A stretch of 64,000 nucleotides of DNA, taken from NCBI RefSeq assembly GCF_018333375.1, contig NZ_BORW01000004.1, positions 124,001 to 188,000 on the forward strand, written 5' to 3'. The stretch comes from Paenibacillus cookii. Its GTDB lineage: Bacteria > Bacillota > Bacilli > Paenibacillales > Paenibacillaceae. Made by a program: the position numbers and the translations under genes. The notes below the pieces were generated by a model, which was not told where the DNA came from, made no database searches, and saw only the letters and a program-made list of their open reading frames with translations. Positions 42,611 through 52,696 of this stretch are shown piece after piece. Every line of letters begins with the position of its first letter. The first letter of the stretch is position 1.

Positions 42611-42729
42611 TCCTAAATTATGGATGCCATGTCTCAAACCCTTGGGACTCTAAGAAATTTCCTTTTTTATTAAAAAACGATTAAAAGTTACAAAAAATTA
42701 AGAAATAGAGTGAAAATGGTTCAGAAAAT

Positions 42730-42764
42730 AAGAAAAACCCTTGATGCGCAAGGGTTTTTTCGAG
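42730..42764. terminator. Terminator after thiN
   Basis: AAAACCCTTG pairs with CAAGGGTTTT and T-runs lie on both sides. Confidence 0.75.
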
Positions 42765-42847
42765 TCTTTTTTTTGATTGCAAATCCGGCAGACTGTAACC
42801 ATTTTAAACTCTTTCAATGGCAGCGGACCCATCGATTTTCCAATCCG

Positions 42848-43489
42848 CTAGTCATTGCTTTGAATGACGAGCAAAAGACCGCCGGCAATGCTTATTTGTC
42901 CGCGCTCTCCGAGAAGGACGTTGCTGATGCCAAGGGATTCTCCCAGCTTGAGCGTGGCGTTGTCGAGCGGATATCGAAAACCTTCGAGCGTAATGCCGGT
43001 GACTTCCGGCGTCAGCGGAAGCAGCGATACGTATTTGTAGCCGCGGTCGATTACCTCGAGTTTGGAGCCGGTTAACGTAATGTAATTGTTGCGGTCCATG
43101 ATGGCGCACTGGATTTGATGCTGAAGCGCCCGGTTCAGCATTTGCACGTTCGCCAGCGTGTGATCCATGCGCGTTCCGGTTCCGCCGACCAGCAAGATGA
43201 AGCCGGGTTCTTCCCTTGCCGCCATTTCAATGGCCAGTTCCGTATCGGTCAAGTCTTTATCGACGGGATCGCATTCGACGATGTTTCCGCACTCCGCCCG
43301 GACATGCTCCAGTTCCTGCGGAGAAATCGAATCGAAGTCGCCGACGGCCAGATCGGGTTTGATGCCGTGGCGTATCAAAAACAACGCTCCTTTGTCCGCC
43401 CCGATGACATAATCCGACGGTCGAATTTCATCTATGTATTGGGGATACAGATCCCCTCCGGAAAAAATAACTACGCGTTTGTCGTTCAT
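42848..43489 (-). CDS. thiN: Thiamine pyrophosphokinase
   Basis: This 213-residue enzyme transfers pyrophosphate from ATP to thiamine to make thiamine diphosphate. Signatures are IGADKGALFL, VGDFDSI, DKDLTDTELAI and GGTGTRMDHTLAN in the N-terminal catalytic half. A beta-rich thiamine-binding half contains the SLLPLTPEV and GISNVLLGE stretches. Length is normal. It is single-gene with a terminator and would supply the cofactor of the pyruvate dehydrogenase encoded 3 kb away. Confidence 0.94.
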   Translation of the reverse strand: MNDKRVVIFSGGDLYPQYIDEIRPSDYVIGADKGALFLIRHGIKPDLAVGDFDSISPQELEHVRAECGNIVECDPVDKDLTDTELAIEMAAREEPGFILLVGGTGTRMDHTLANVQMLNRALQHQIQCAIMDRNNYITLTGSKLEVIDRGYKYVSLLPLTPEVTGITLEGFRYPLDNATLKLGESLGISNVLLGERGQISIAGGLLLVIQSND

Positions 43490-43649
43490 CGGCGTTTCCC
43501 CCTAAAATCGATTTTCTCCTACCTTACCGTGCTTCCAGTATAAATGAGGATTTTGCAAAAATCCAAAAAGTGAAAAACAATCTTGCGCAATTCGGCAGGA
43601 CACGACTACAATAATGGAGACATAGGATAGGGGAGAGGTTAGAGAGAAA

Positions 43650-44321
43650 TTGGACATGCATGCTTTTGAAATATTCAGCATCATCGGCACGATCGCTTTT
43701 GCGATGTCGGGGGCTTTTGTGGCCATGGAGGAAGAATACGACATTTTGGGCATCCTGGTGCTGGGGCTTGTCACGGCTTTCGGCGGAGGGGTGATCCGGA
43801 ACGTGCTGATCGGCGTTCCCGTCACGACGTTATGGAGTCAAGGCCTGCTGATCAAGCTGGCGATTTTGTCGGTCATCGTCGCGTTCCTTCTGCCTCTGGG
43901 CTGGATCAGGCATTGGAAGCGGACGGAGGCGTTTTTTGATGCCATCGGCTTATCGGCTTTCGCCATTCAAGGGGCGCTTTATGCCCAGAATATGCATCAT
44001 CCGCTGTCAGCCGTCATCGTTGCGGCCGTCATGACGGGAATCGGCGGCGGCATTATCCGCGATTTGCTGGCCGGGCGGAAGCCGCTTGTTCTCAAGGATG
44101 AAATCTACGCCGTATGGGCAGCCATCGCCGGCGCGGTCATCGGGATGGGCTGGATCCACTCGACGTGGCAGGCGGTGCTTCTGTTTGCGGTGATCGTCCT
44201 GCTGCGCATGCTTTCCGTACATTATAAATGGAAGCTGCCGCGGCGTTCGCTTCACATGTCTTCTTCGACCGATCTATCCATACAGGGAAACAAGGGCAAA
44301 CACAGCCGGAAGACGGCATAA
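43650..44321 (+). CDS. Trimeric intracellular cation channel family protein (UPF0126)
   Basis: This seven-helix membrane protein of 223 residues has two copies of the Gly-rich UPF0126 repeat: LVTAFGGGVIRNVLIG and VMTGIGGGIIRDLLAG. Bacterial TRIC proteins form homotrimeric monovalent cation channels, which is family knowledge. The C-terminus carries an extra basic tail of about 30 residues. The TTG at 43650 follows GGGAGAGG; ATG at 43656 is a close alternative. The tyrosine phosphatase gene follows after 21 nt. Confidence 0.9.
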   Translation: MDMHAFEIFSIIGTIAFAMSGAFVAMEEEYDILGILVLGLVTAFGGGVIRNVLIGVPVTTLWSQGLLIKLAILSVIVAFLLPLGWIRHWKRTEAFFDAIGLSAFAIQGALYAQNMHHPLSAVIVAAVMTGIGGGIIRDLLAGRKPLVLKDEIYAVWAAIAGAVIGMGWIHSTWQAVLLFAVIVLLRMLSVHYKWKLPRRSLHMSSSTDLSIQGNKGKHSRKTA

Positions 44322-44342
44322 CAGAGGAGGCAATTCACAATC

Positions 44343-44807
44343 ATGGTATCCGTATTATTCGTATGTTTGGGCAACATTTGCCGATCACCGATGGCCGAAG
44401 CGGTCATGCGCCACAAGGTCGAGCGGGCCGGGCTTCAACACCTGATCACGGTGGATTCCGCCGGGACGGGGGACTGGCATCTCGGGAAAAGACCGCATCA
44501 GGACACGCGCCGTATTCTGGACCAGCACGGGATCGGGCACGAAGGCATCCAAGCCCGCCGCATCGCCAGCCCGGATTTTGAGACTTTTGATTACATGGTA
44601 TGCATGGACGACAGCAATTTCGAAAACGTAAAAAAGCTTCCGGGAGCCAAACCGGAGCTTTTGCTCAAGTTCATGGATCTGCTGCCGGACCACGAGCTTC
44701 GGGAAGTGCCGGACCCGTATTACACGGGGAATTTTGAGCAGGTGTACGAAATGATCGACGCAGGTTGCGAGGCGCTTTTGGAAAAGATACGAGCAGAGAA
44801 GCTATAA
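44343..44807 (+). CDS. Low-molecular-weight protein-tyrosine phosphatase
   Basis: This 154-residue phosphatase has P-loop VCLGNICRS with nucleophile Cys8 and Arg14, and the late acid motif DPYYTGN. Length and motif order match the LMW-PTP family (YfkJ-like in Bacillus). It removes phosphate from tyrosine, or in some Bacillales from arginine as YwlE does; residue-level distinction is not possible by eye. Probably co-transcribed with the channel gene. Confidence 0.93.
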   Translation: MVSVLFVCLGNICRSPMAEAVMRHKVERAGLQHLITVDSAGTGDWHLGKRPHQDTRRILDQHGIGHEGIQARRIASPDFETFDYMVCMDDSNFENVKKLPGAKPELLLKFMDLLPDHELREVPDPYYTGNFEQVYEMIDAGCEALLEKIRAEKL

Positions 44808-44849
44808 TCTTTGATTGAAGAGCAGGAATAAAAATTTTCGTTTTATGAA

Positions 44850-44874
44850 AAAGCGGCATGTTGCCGTTTTTTCG
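44850..44874 (+). terminator. Terminator after the phosphatase gene
   Basis: AAGCGGCA and TGCCGTTTT flank a short loop and a T-run follows. Confidence 0.7.
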
Positions 44875-44927
44875 GAAAAACAATGAAAACGCAATCATTT
44901 TGGAATTGAGAAGAGGAAGGGTTAAAA

Positions 44928-44984
44928 AAGAAAGTGAACCAAGACCATTGAGCCATAGGCGCCCTTATGTTCCCGGTTCACCTT
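44928..44984 (-). terminator. Probable terminator of the esterase gene
   Basis: On the minus strand GGTGAACC pairs with GGTTCAC across a long structured loop, and TTTCTTTTTT follows. Confidence 0.5.
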
Positions 44985-45012
44985 TTTGATCTACTATTAG
45001 GACTGTGCAGGG

Positions 45013-45744
45013 TTACGCGCGAAGAAAGTACGTCAGCGCATCCGGCAGTTCTTTTTGCCAGAATCCCCAAATATGCTTGCCGTCTTTTTCGGCATACTCC
45101 ACTTTTGCACCACGATCCAGCAGCAGCTCGCGGGTCTGGCGGTTCAGCTCCACGAAGTTATGGATGCCGTGATCGGTTTCGAATGCCGTTTCCTGCAATC
45201 CGACGATCATGTAGATGTCCAGCCAGGACAAGTCGTCCTGCGCCTCGTAAATATCCTGAGAGGCCGGATAATAAGCGCCCGACAGGCTGATGATGCGCCG
45301 AAAGAGCTCCGGATACCGGACCGCCAGGTGCAAAGAGACGCTGCCCCCGAGGGAATCGCCGGCCAGAACCCGTTCCGAAGGCTCCCTCCGCACGGGATAT
45401 TTGGCTTCGATGAAGGGAATAATCTCTTCTGCGAAGCAGCGCGTATAGGCGTCGAACCGGCTGCCGAACGGAGCGTACTCTTCGGTGCGGACCGAGGTGT
45501 CCACATCGACCCCGACGATGATGAACGGCTCCGTATGGCCGTCCAGAATCAAATGGTTGGCTGTCGTGGCAATGCGTCCAAAGTTAAAAAATTCTTCGCC
45601 GTCCTGACAATAGACGACAGGGTAGCTCAGAATTTCATTGTAGCCGGGCGGGAGGTACACGCGCAGATGGCGTGTTTCATTCAAAAAACGGCTTTCGATT
45701 TCTTCCTTATGGATCGTTCTTTTCAAATATTTTGAATCCGTCAT
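45013..45744 (-). CDS. Esterase-D-like alpha/beta hydrolase
   Basis: This 243-residue hydrolase has nucleophile motif GDSLGGS (Ser131), a late His in GKHIWGFW and an oxyanion-type segment near VVYCQDGEEFF. It matches the putative esterase family that includes enterochelin esterase-like Bes and YuiI. No signal peptide, so cytoplasmic. Bes-type enzymes release iron from siderophores; that substrate is possible but not shown. Single gene with promoter and operator-like inverted repeat upstream. Confidence 0.9.
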   Translation of the reverse strand: MTDSKYLKRTIHKEEIESRFLNETRHLRVYLPPGYNEILSYPVVYCQDGEEFFNFGRIATTANHLILDGHTEPFIIVGVDVDTSVRTEEYAPFGSRFDAYTRCFAEEIIPFIEAKYPVRREPSERVLAGDSLGGSVSLHLAVRYPELFRRIISLSGAYYPASQDIYEAQDDLSWLDIYMIVGLQETAFETDHGIHNFVELNRQTRELLLDRGAKVEYAEKDGKHIWGFWQKELPDALTYFLRA

Positions 45745-45769
45745 TCGTGTTCACCCTTCTCGCGGTTGA

Positions 45770-45786
45770 TTTTTCAGCCTGAAAAA
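45770..45786 (-). promoter_or_regulatory. Inverted repeat in the esterase leader
   Basis: TTTTTCAG-C-CTGAAAAA is a perfect 8-bp inverted repeat with one central base. It lies just after the predicted transcription start and could be an operator. Confidence 0.45.
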
Positions 45787-45806
45787 AGCGTTGTCATTCG
45801 GTTTCC

Positions 45807-45836
45807 ATCATGTGGGAATCTCCACGCTTTTGTCAA
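45807..45836 (-). promoter_or_regulatory. Promoter of the esterase gene
   Basis: Minus strand perfect TTGACA and CATGAT are separated by 18 bp. Confidence 0.5.
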
Positions 45837-45918
45837 ATGATTGAAAACTGTTATATTTTTATTGGCACACTGTTATACATACAAAACTCGATATTTTCGA
45901 AATTTATCCGCAATTGCT

Positions 45919-45948
45919 TTGACGAATCGAGTAAAACAGGTGTATAAT
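45919..45948 (+). promoter_or_regulatory. pdhABCD promoter
   Basis: TTGACG and a perfect TATAAT are 18 bp apart. The leader is about 45 nt. Confidence 0.75.
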
Positions 45949-46001
45949 AATTCTATAACAGCAGAGCCTGATATTCAAATTTTTTTGTTGAGGTGAAGAT
46001 A

Positions 46002-47069
46002 ATGAGCAAGGTGCCTTATGAAGTGTATACCGAGGAAGTCGAAGCGCTTTCCGTGCTCTCTCCCGAAGGTGAAATCATTAACGAAGATAAAATGCCTAAC
46101 CTTACTGATGATCAACTTAAAGAAATTATGTACCGCATGGTATTTACCCGCACTTGGGACGACCGCGCCGTTAACCTGGGACGCCAAGGCCGTTTGGGCT
46201 TCTACGCGCCGGTATCCGGCCAGGAAGCGACGATGGTCGGCAGCGAATTCGCGCTGGAAAAAGACGACTTCATCTGCCCTGGTTACCGCGATATGCCGCA
46301 AATCGTATGGCATGGATTGCCTCTGTACCAAGCTTTCCTGTACTCCCGCGGACATCAGCATGGCGGTCAGATTCCGGAAGGCGTAAACGTATTGATGCCG
46401 CAAATCATCATCGGCGCGCAAATTTTGCACGCGATGGGCATCGCGATGGGTTACAAGCTGAAAAAACAAAAACAAGTTGTCATCACTTACACGGGTGACG
46501 GCGGTTCTTCCGAAGGCGACTTCTACGAAGGCCTCAACTACGCTGGACGTTACAAACTTCCGGTCATTTTCTTTGTGCAAAACAACGGTTATGCCATTAC
46601 GACTCCTTTCTCGAAGCAAACGGCTGCATTGTCCATTGCCCATAAAGCGGTGGCGGCAGGCATCCGCGGCGTCAAAGTCGACGGTATGGACGTATTTGCC
46701 GTCATCAGCGCTGTTCAGGAAGCGGCGGAACTTGCGCGCAAAGGCGAAGGCGCAACGTTGATCGAAGCCGTAACGTACCGTTACCGTCCGCACTCCTTGT
46801 CCGACGATGCGACCAAATACCGCACGAAAGACGAAGAAGGCGAATGGAACGCGAAGGATCCAATCACCCGTCTGGGCAAATACCTGGAGAAAAAAGGACT
46901 GTGGTCCGAAGAAGATACGGCTCGCGTTAAAGATGAAGCGAAAGCCAAAGTGAACGAAGAAATCAAAAAAGCGGAACAAACCGAAAAAATGACGGTTCCC
47001 GGCCTCATCGACAGCATGTTCGAAACGACGCCGAAACATTTGGAAGAGCAAAAGGCCGATTTCCAATAA
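46002..47069 (+). CDS. pdhA: Pyruvate dehydrogenase E1 alpha subunit
   Basis: This 355-residue thiamine-diphosphate enzyme subunit decarboxylates pyruvate together with PdhB. The cofactor motif GDGGSSEGDFYEGLN runs to FFVQNN. The phosphorylation-loop equivalent RYRPHSLSDD is present. GAGGTGA lies six nt before the ATG at 46002, so the in-frame GTG nine nt earlier is rejected. It is the first gene of pdhABCD, which links glycolysis to acetyl-CoA. Confidence 0.96.
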   Translation: MSKVPYEVYTEEVEALSVLSPEGEIINEDKMPNLTDDQLKEIMYRMVFTRTWDDRAVNLGRQGRLGFYAPVSGQEATMVGSEFALEKDDFICPGYRDMPQIVWHGLPLYQAFLYSRGHQHGGQIPEGVNVLMPQIIIGAQILHAMGIAMGYKLKKQKQVVITYTGDGGSSEGDFYEGLNYAGRYKLPVIFFVQNNGYAITTPFSKQTAALSIAHKAVAAGIRGVKVDGMDVFAVISAVQEAAELARKGEGATLIEAVTYRYRPHSLSDDATKYRTKDEEGEWNAKDPITRLGKYLEKKGLWSEEDTARVKDEAKAKVNEEIKKAEQTEKMTVPGLIDSMFETTPKHLEEQKADFQ

Positions 47070-47130
47070 TCGAAGATCCGCTAGGCTGGAATAGCAACGT
47101 GAACAGTATTGTTAAGGAGGAAATGAAGCA

Positions 47131-48111
47131 ATGGCACAAATGAATATGAAAGAAGCAATCCGCGACGCAATCCGCGTGGAAATGAAACGTGACCCTAACG
47201 TCATTGTGTTCGGTGAAGACGTCGGTAATGTAGGCGGCGTGTTCCGGGCAACGGAAGGACTGCAAAAAGAATTCGGCGAAGAGCGCATCTTCGACACCCC
47301 GCTGGCCGAATCCGCGATCGGCGGTCTGGCTGTCGGTTTGGGGATCCAAGGCTTCCGTCCGGTAGCCGAAATCCAGTTCGTCGGCTTTATTTTCGAGGCG
47401 ATGGACCAAATGTTCGTGCAGGCTGCGCGCATGCGTTACCGTTCCGGCGGCCGTTACAACGCTCCGATCGTGTTCCGTACGCCGTTCGGCGGCGGCGTTA
47501 AAGCGGCTGAGCTGCACACCGACTCGCTCGAAGGTTTGGCGGTGCAAACTCCGGGTATTAAAGTGGTAGTGCCTTCGAACCCTTACGACGCCAAAGGCCT
47601 GCTCATCGCGGCCATCCGCGACAACGACCCTGTATTTTTCATGGAGCATTTGAACTTGTACCATGCGTTCCGCGCGGAAGTTCCTGAAGGGGACTATACG
47701 GTTGAGATCGGCAAGGCGAATGTCGTTCGCGAAGGTTCCGACGTGACGATCATCGCATACGGCATGATGGTTCATACGGCAACGAAAGCTGCCGAAGAGC
47801 TTGAAAAAACGAAAGGCATCAAGGCCGAAATCATCGACCTGCGTACCCTGAATCCTTTGGACATCGATACGATCGTTGCTTCGGTGAAGAAAACGAACCG
47901 TGCCATCGTCGTTCAGGAAGCGCAAAAAACTTCCGGCGTGGCCGCAGAAGTCATTGCACAAATCAACGAAAAAGCCATTTTGCACCTGGAAGCGCCCGTT
48001 CTCCGCGTAGCGGCTCCGGATACGGTATATCCATTTGCGCAAATCGAAGATACATGGCTTCCTACGCCGGCCCGGATTATCGCTGCAGTCAACAAAGTCA
48101 TGGAATTCTAA
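47131..48111 (+). CDS. pdhB: Pyruvate dehydrogenase E1 beta subunit
   Basis: This 326-residue subunit pairs with PdhA as an alpha2-beta2 tetramer. Typical stretches are [33 protein letters not shown] and the C-terminal [27 protein letters not shown] precedes the ATG. Length is normal. Confidence 0.97.
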   Translation: MAQMNMKEAIRDAIRVEMKRDPNVIVFGEDVGNVGGVFRATEGLQKEFGEERIFDTPLAESAIGGLAVGLGIQGFRPVAEIQFVGFIFEAMDQMFVQAARMRYRSGGRYNAPIVFRTPFGGGVKAAELHTDSLEGLAVQTPGIKVVVPSNPYDAKGLLIAAIRDNDPVFFMEHLNLYHAFRAEVPEGDYTVEIGKANVVREGSDVTIIAYGMMVHTATKAAEELEKTKGIKAEIIDLRTLNPLDIDTIVASVKKTNRAIVVQEAQKTSGVAAEVIAQINEKAILHLEAPVLRVAAPDTVYPFAQIEDTWLPTPARIIAAVNKVMEF

Positions 48112-48142
48112 GAAAAAGAAGTTTTGATAGGAGGTACTTAAG

Positions 48143-49456
48143 GTGGCAAAATTTGAATATCGGTTCCCGGAATTGGGCGAAGGCTTGCATGAAGGCGAAA
48201 TTATTAAAATGCACATCAAGCCCGGCGATAAAGTAACAGACGACGACATCATCATGGAAGTGCAAAACGACAAAGCGGTGGTCGAGGTTCCTTGCCCGGT
48301 AAACGGTACCGTGCAGGAAGTGTTCGCCAAGGACGGACAAGTGTGCCGCGTAGGCGAAGTCGTTGCCATCATCGATGCGGAAGGCGAACTTCCGGAACAG
48401 GACGCTCCTGCGGCGGATCATGGTTCCATGGAAGCCGACGCGGCCCAAGGCGGCGCGGACACCACTTCTTCTCCGGCCCAAAACAGCCCTGAAGCGGCTA
48501 AGCAAGGCGGGGAAAACGCTCCGGCTCCTGCGGCTCCGAACAAGGAAGTGCTGGCTACGCCAAGCGTCCGCAAATATGCGCGCGAACAAGGCGTCGACAT
48601 CACGCAAGTGACCGGCACGGGCAACAACGGGAAAATCACCAAAGAAGACGTCGAAGCATTCAAAAACGGCGGAGGCCAAGCAGCAGCTCCTGCGGCCAAA
48701 GAAGAAAAAGCCGCACCTGCAGCGTCCGCGGCCGCTCCGGCTGTCGATGCTCGCGCCGAAGAAGAACGCGTACCGTTCAAAGGCATCCGCAAAGCGATCG
48801 CGAACGCGATGGTCAAATCGGCTTACACGGCTCCTCACGTGACGATCATGGACGAAGTGGATGTTACCGAGCTGGTGGCTTTCCGCACGCGCATGAAGCC
48901 GATCGCCGAGAAAAAAGGCACGAAAATTACGTATCTGCCGTTCATCGTCAAAGCGCTGGTTGCGGCTTCCCGCCAATTCCCTGCCTTGAACGCGACGATC
49001 GACGAAGAAAACAACGAAATTGTGTACAAAAAGTACTACAACATCGGTATCGCTACGGATACGGACAACGGTCTGATCGTACCGGTCATCAAAGATGCCG
49101 ACCGTAAGAGCATCTGGATGATCGCCGACGCGATCCGCGACCTCGCGGCACGCGGCCGTGAAGGCAAACTGACTCCGGCCGAAATGAAAGGCAGCACGAT
49201 CTCCATCACCAACATCGGTTCCGCCGGCGGCATGTTCTTCACGCCGATCATCAACTTCCCTGAAGTTGCGATCCTGGGCACCGGCCGCATTACCGAAAAA
49301 CCTGTCGTGAAAAACGGCGAAATCGTGGCGGCGCCTGTCATGGCTCTGTCCTTGAGCTTCGACCACCGCATCATCGACGGCGCAACGGCTCAAAACTTTA
49401 TGAACTATATCAAATCGCTGCTCAGCAATCCTGAGCTGCTGGTAATGGAGGTATAA
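48143..49456 (+). CDS. pdhC: Dihydrolipoyl acetyltransferase, PDH E2
   Basis: This 437-residue core protein has one lipoyl domain with lipoylated Lys44 in NDKAVVEV, an Ala/Pro-rich linker, a peripheral-subunit-binding domain (about 135-170, [14 protein letters not shown]) and another Ala-rich linker. The catalytic domain has His408 in [12 protein letters not shown] start with AGGAGG upstream. It forms the 60-mer core in Bacillus-type complexes (family knowledge). Confidence 0.96.
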   Translation: MAKFEYRFPELGEGLHEGEIIKMHIKPGDKVTDDDIIMEVQNDKAVVEVPCPVNGTVQEVFAKDGQVCRVGEVVAIIDAEGELPEQDAPAADHGSMEADAAQGGADTTSSPAQNSPEAAKQGGENAPAPAAPNKEVLATPSVRKYAREQGVDITQVTGTGNNGKITKEDVEAFKNGGGQAAAPAAKEEKAAPAASAAAPAVDARAEEERVPFKGIRKAIANAMVKSAYTAPHVTIMDEVDVTELVAFRTRMKPIAEKKGTKITYLPFIVKALVAASRQFPALNATIDEENNEIVYKKYYNIGIATDTDNGLIVPVIKDADRKSIWMIADAIRDLAARGREGKLTPAEMKGSTISITNIGSAGGMFFTPIINFPEVAILGTGRITEKPVVKNGEIVAAPVMALSLSFDHRIIDGATAQNFMNYIKSLLSNPELLVMEV

Positions 49457-49459
49457 GAC

Positions 49460-50881
49460 ATGGTAGTAGGAGACGCTTCTCTCGATATCGACACATTAGT
49501 CATCGGTGCGGGTCCCGGCGGTTACGTAGCCGCCATCCGCGCTGCTCAGCTGGGCCAAAAGGTACTGATCGTGGACAAATCCGAAGTGGGCGGCGTGTGC
49601 TTGAACCGCGGATGTATTCCTTCCAAAGCGCTGATCGCTGCGGCTCACCAATACGAATCGGCTAAACATGCGGACGCGTTCGGCGTATCCGTCGAAAACG
49701 TCAAAGTGGATTTCTCCAAAACCCAGGAATTCAAAAACAGCGTCGTGAAAAAGCTGACCGGCGGCGTTGCGGGCCTTTTGAAAGGCAACAAAGTCGAAGT
49801 ATTCCATGGCGAGTGCATGTTCATCAGCGAAAACGAAGCACGCTGCTTCAACGAGCATGAATCTCCTCGTTACCGTTTCAAACATTGCATCATCGCGACG
49901 GGTTCCCGTCCGATCGAGCTGAAAGCATTCCCGTTCGGCGGACGCATCCTGTCTTCGACAGAAGCGCTCAACCTGCCTGAAATTCCGAAGAGCCTTGTCG
50001 TCATCGGCGGCGGCTACATCGGCGCGGAACTTGGCCAAATGTTCTCGAAATTCGGCGCGAAGGTTACGATCCTGGAAGGCATGGACACGATCCTGAACGG
50101 ATTCGATCCGGACATGACGAAGCTGGTCGTAAAAAGCATGAACAAAACCGGCGTCGAAATCATCACGAATGCCAAAGCCGAAAGCGCAGAGCAAACGGAT
50201 AACGACGTGACGGTGAAATATTCCGTGAACGGCGAAACGAAAGAAGTTACGGCAGATTACCTGCTCGTAACGGTTGGACGCCGCCCGAACACCGACGGCG
50301 ATCTGGGTCTGGACCTGATCGGCATCGAAATGACCGACCGCGGACTCATCAAAGTCGACCATCAAGGCCGCACCAACAAACCGAACATTTTCGCGATCGG
50401 CGACGTCGTTCCGGGACCAGCGCTTGCGCATAAGGCTTCTTATGAAGGCAAGGTAGCTGCCGAAGCGATCGCCGGACATCCTTCGGTTGTCGATTACAAA
50501 GTGGTTCCTGCGGTGGCATTCGTTGATCCTGAATGCGCAAGCGTAGGTTACACCGAAAAAGAAGCGAAAGAAAAAGGCTACAAAGCGAAAGCCGCCAAAT
50601 TCCCGTTTGCGGGCAACGGACGCGCGTTGTCGCTGAACAATGCCGACGGCTTCGTGAAATTGATTTTCGACGAAGAAACGCAGTTGGTTCTGGGCTGCCA
50701 CATCGCCGGCATCGAAGCTTCCAACCTGATTGCCGAGCTGGGTCTCGCCATCGAAATGGGTGCTACGCTTGAAGATATCGCCCTGACCATCCACGCTCAC
50801 CCAACGCTGGGCGAAATCGTGATGGAAACGGCTGAGCTTGCGCTTGGCAATCCGATCCACGTCATTGCGCCTCGCAGATAA
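49460..50881 (+). CDS. pdhD: Dihydrolipoyl dehydrogenase, PDH E3
   Basis: This FAD enzyme of 473 residues reoxidises lipoamide. FAD loop [15 protein letters not shown], redox disulfide Cys47-Cys52 ([10 protein letters not shown]), NAD loop [10 protein letters not shown], and the C-terminal catalytic HAHPTLGE. The start follows pdhC by three nt. It may also serve other 2-oxo acid complexes. Confidence 0.97.
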   Translation: MVVGDASLDIDTLVIGAGPGGYVAAIRAAQLGQKVLIVDKSEVGGVCLNRGCIPSKALIAAAHQYESAKHADAFGVSVENVKVDFSKTQEFKNSVVKKLTGGVAGLLKGNKVEVFHGECMFISENEARCFNEHESPRYRFKHCIIATGSRPIELKAFPFGGRILSSTEALNLPEIPKSLVVIGGGYIGAELGQMFSKFGAKVTILEGMDTILNGFDPDMTKLVVKSMNKTGVEIITNAKAESAEQTDNDVTVKYSVNGETKEVTADYLLVTVGRRPNTDGDLGLDLIGIEMTDRGLIKVDHQGRTNKPNIFAIGDVVPGPALAHKASYEGKVAAEAIAGHPSVVDYKVVPAVAFVDPECASVGYTEKEAKEKGYKAKAAKFPFAGNGRALSLNNADGFVKLIFDEETQLVLGCHIAGIEASNLIAELGLAIEMGATLEDIALTIHAHPTLGEIVMETAELALGNPIHVIAPRR

Positions 50882-50903
50882 TACGCTTTTAATAAGGCGT
50901 TAA

Positions 50904-50946
50904 AAGAACAAGAGCCTGCTTTTATGCAAGGCTCTTGTTCTTTGTT
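50904..50946 (+). terminator. pdh operon terminator
   Basis: AAGAACAAGAGCCT pairs with AGGCTCTTGTTCTT and is followed by TGTTTTG. Confidence 0.85.
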
Positions 50947-51198
50947 TTGCGGCCATTTTGTGCCGGATGCGGCCAAAATGAACGTCTTCTCTACCGTTTT
51001 TCCGAACGTTATGGAGATCGGAGGATGAAATTATCTATTTCCGTGCGGCTTTGCGGATGGTAAACTAGTAAAAAGGATTTTGATCAAACTGCGGATCTTG
51101 CTTTGGAGAAGATGGACCCGTTGCTATTCAGGGCACCTTAAACTTAAGCCGATCCGGATAGGCATACAGCATACAGAGCGGAAGGGTTGAGCAAAAAC
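50947..51198. other. Intergenic region upstream of thyA
   Basis: About 250 nt lie between the pdh terminator and thyA. It holds the thyA ribosome site (GGAAGGG at 51180) but I could not define a convincing promoter or riboswitch in it. Confidence 0.4.
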
Positions 51199-51993
51199 AT
51201 GAAAAAATACTTGGACTTGTTGAAAGATATTTTGGAAAACGGCACGCCGAAGGAAGATCGCACCGGAACGGGCACGATTTCCGTTTTCGGCAGACAGCTG
51301 AGATTCGATCTTTCCGAAGGTTTTCCTTTATTGACGACGAAGCGGATTCACATTAAGTCCGTGGTGCACGAACTGCTGTGGTTCCTTAGCGGAGAAACCA
51401 ACATCGGTTATTTGAAGGAAAACGGCGTAACGATCTGGGACGAATGGGCCGACGAAAACGGGGATTTGGGGCCGGTGTACGGCTCGCAGTGGCGCCGCTG
51501 GAAGTCGCCTGACGGCACGCATATCGACCAGATTGCGAACGTGATCGATTCGATCAAAAACAATCCGGATTCGCGGCGGCATATCGTCAGCGCATGGAAC
51601 GTAGCGGAAATCGAGCAAATGAAGCTTCCTCCGTGCCATTTCGTATTCCAGTTCTACGTAGCGGGAGGCAAGCTGTCCTGCATGCTGACGATGCGGTCCG
51701 TCGATACGTTCCTCGGCCTGCCGTTCAACATCGCCAGCTATGCATTGCTGACGCATATGGTCGCGCAGCAATGCGGGCTGGAACCGGGAGAATTCATCTG
51801 GTCCGGCGGCGACGTGCATATTTATACGAACCATTTGGAGCAGGTCAAAACGCAGCTGGAACGGGAGCCGTACGATCTTCCGCAGCTGGTGATCAAACGC
51901 AAGCCGGAGTCGATTTTCGATTATAAGTTCGAAGATTTCGAATTCGTCAATTATAAACATCATCCGGGCATCAAAGCGCCGGTCGCCATATAA
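51199..51993 (+). CDS. thyA: Thymidylate synthase
   Basis: This enzyme methylates dUMP to dTMP using methylenetetrahydrofolate. It has 264 residues, equal to E. coli ThyA, with nucleophile Cys146 in [10 protein letters not shown] and the preceding [10 protein letters not shown] dUMP-phosphate site. ATG at 51199 gives the standard MKKYLDLL start; a TTG 12 nt earlier sits on the ribosome site. The dfrA gene follows, which regenerates its folate product. Confidence 0.97.
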   Translation: MKKYLDLLKDILENGTPKEDRTGTGTISVFGRQLRFDLSEGFPLLTTKRIHIKSVVHELLWFLSGETNIGYLKENGVTIWDEWADENGDLGPVYGSQWRRWKSPDGTHIDQIANVIDSIKNNPDSRRHIVSAWNVAEIEQMKLPPCHFVFQFYVAGGKLSCMLTMRSVDTFLGLPFNIASYALLTHMVAQQCGLEPGEFIWSGGDVHIYTNHLEQVKTQLEREPYDLPQLVIKRKPESIFDYKFEDFEFVNYKHHPGIKAPVAI

Positions 51994-52035
51994 GCCATCA
52001 ACTGGCATCATCCCGGAAAAAGGAGCGTGAATGGC

Positions 52036-52521
52036 ATGAGCATGACGTATATTTTGGCCATGGGAAAAAACAGGGTCATCGGCCGCGACAACGCCCTTCC
52101 TTGGCGGCTGCCGAGAGACATGGCCTTTTTCAAAGAGCAAACGATGGGCAAAAAAGTGCTGATGGGGCGGAAAACGTGGGAGTCTTTCGGAGCCAAGCCG
52201 CTGCCCGGTCGGACCAATATCGTGATGACGCGGGATGCACGATATGAGGCCCCCGGGGCCCAGGTGATCCATACCGTCGAAGAAGCCGTCGAAACGAGCA
52301 AAGGGGAAGAAGTGATGGTCATCGGCGGCGAGGAGATTTACAAGCTGCTGATGCCCTACGCCGACCGCCTGCTCATTACGGAAATCGACGAGACGTTCGA
52401 AGGGGATACGTTCTTTCCGGAGCTCGACGAAAACGAATGGGAATGTATTCAGGAAGTACAAGGAATCCGTGACGAAAAAAATCCGTATGATTACCGTTTT
52501 TGCACGTATGAGCGACGGTAG
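52036..52521 (+). CDS. dfrA: Dihydrofolate reductase
   Basis: This NADPH enzyme of 161 residues reduces dihydrofolate made by ThyA. MGKNRVIGRDNALPW carries the substrate and cofactor loop, LMGRKTWESFG the NADPH region and VIGGEEIYKLL the second glycine loop. The substrate carboxylate is Asp in the LPRDMAFF helix. GGAG precedes ATG at 52036. It lies 42 nt after thyA, the normal folate pairing. Confidence 0.95.
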   Translation: MSMTYILAMGKNRVIGRDNALPWRLPRDMAFFKEQTMGKKVLMGRKTWESFGAKPLPGRTNIVMTRDARYEAPGAQVIHTVEEAVETSKGEEVMVIGGEEIYKLLMPYADRLLITEIDETFEGDTFFPELDENEWECIQEVQGIRDEKNPYDYRFCTYERR

Positions 52522-52696
52522 CCTCGACGCATAACTGGCATCGCAATGTAAACAGCATGTTAATTAGTACAAATAATTATTCGGATAATCCATTTAATAT
52601 TCAAAGAATGGGATGCTACTATAATTGAAATATCATTGCGTCGTTCTCATAGATGCGTAGAATCAACAGGAAAAGAACGGATGGGGGAAACACGTC

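Noticed and set aside
52522..52696. Possible TnrA/GlnR box upstream of gltD
   Set aside because: AT-rich half-sites (TGTTAA, TGTAAA) occur but none completes TGTNA-N7-TNACA.
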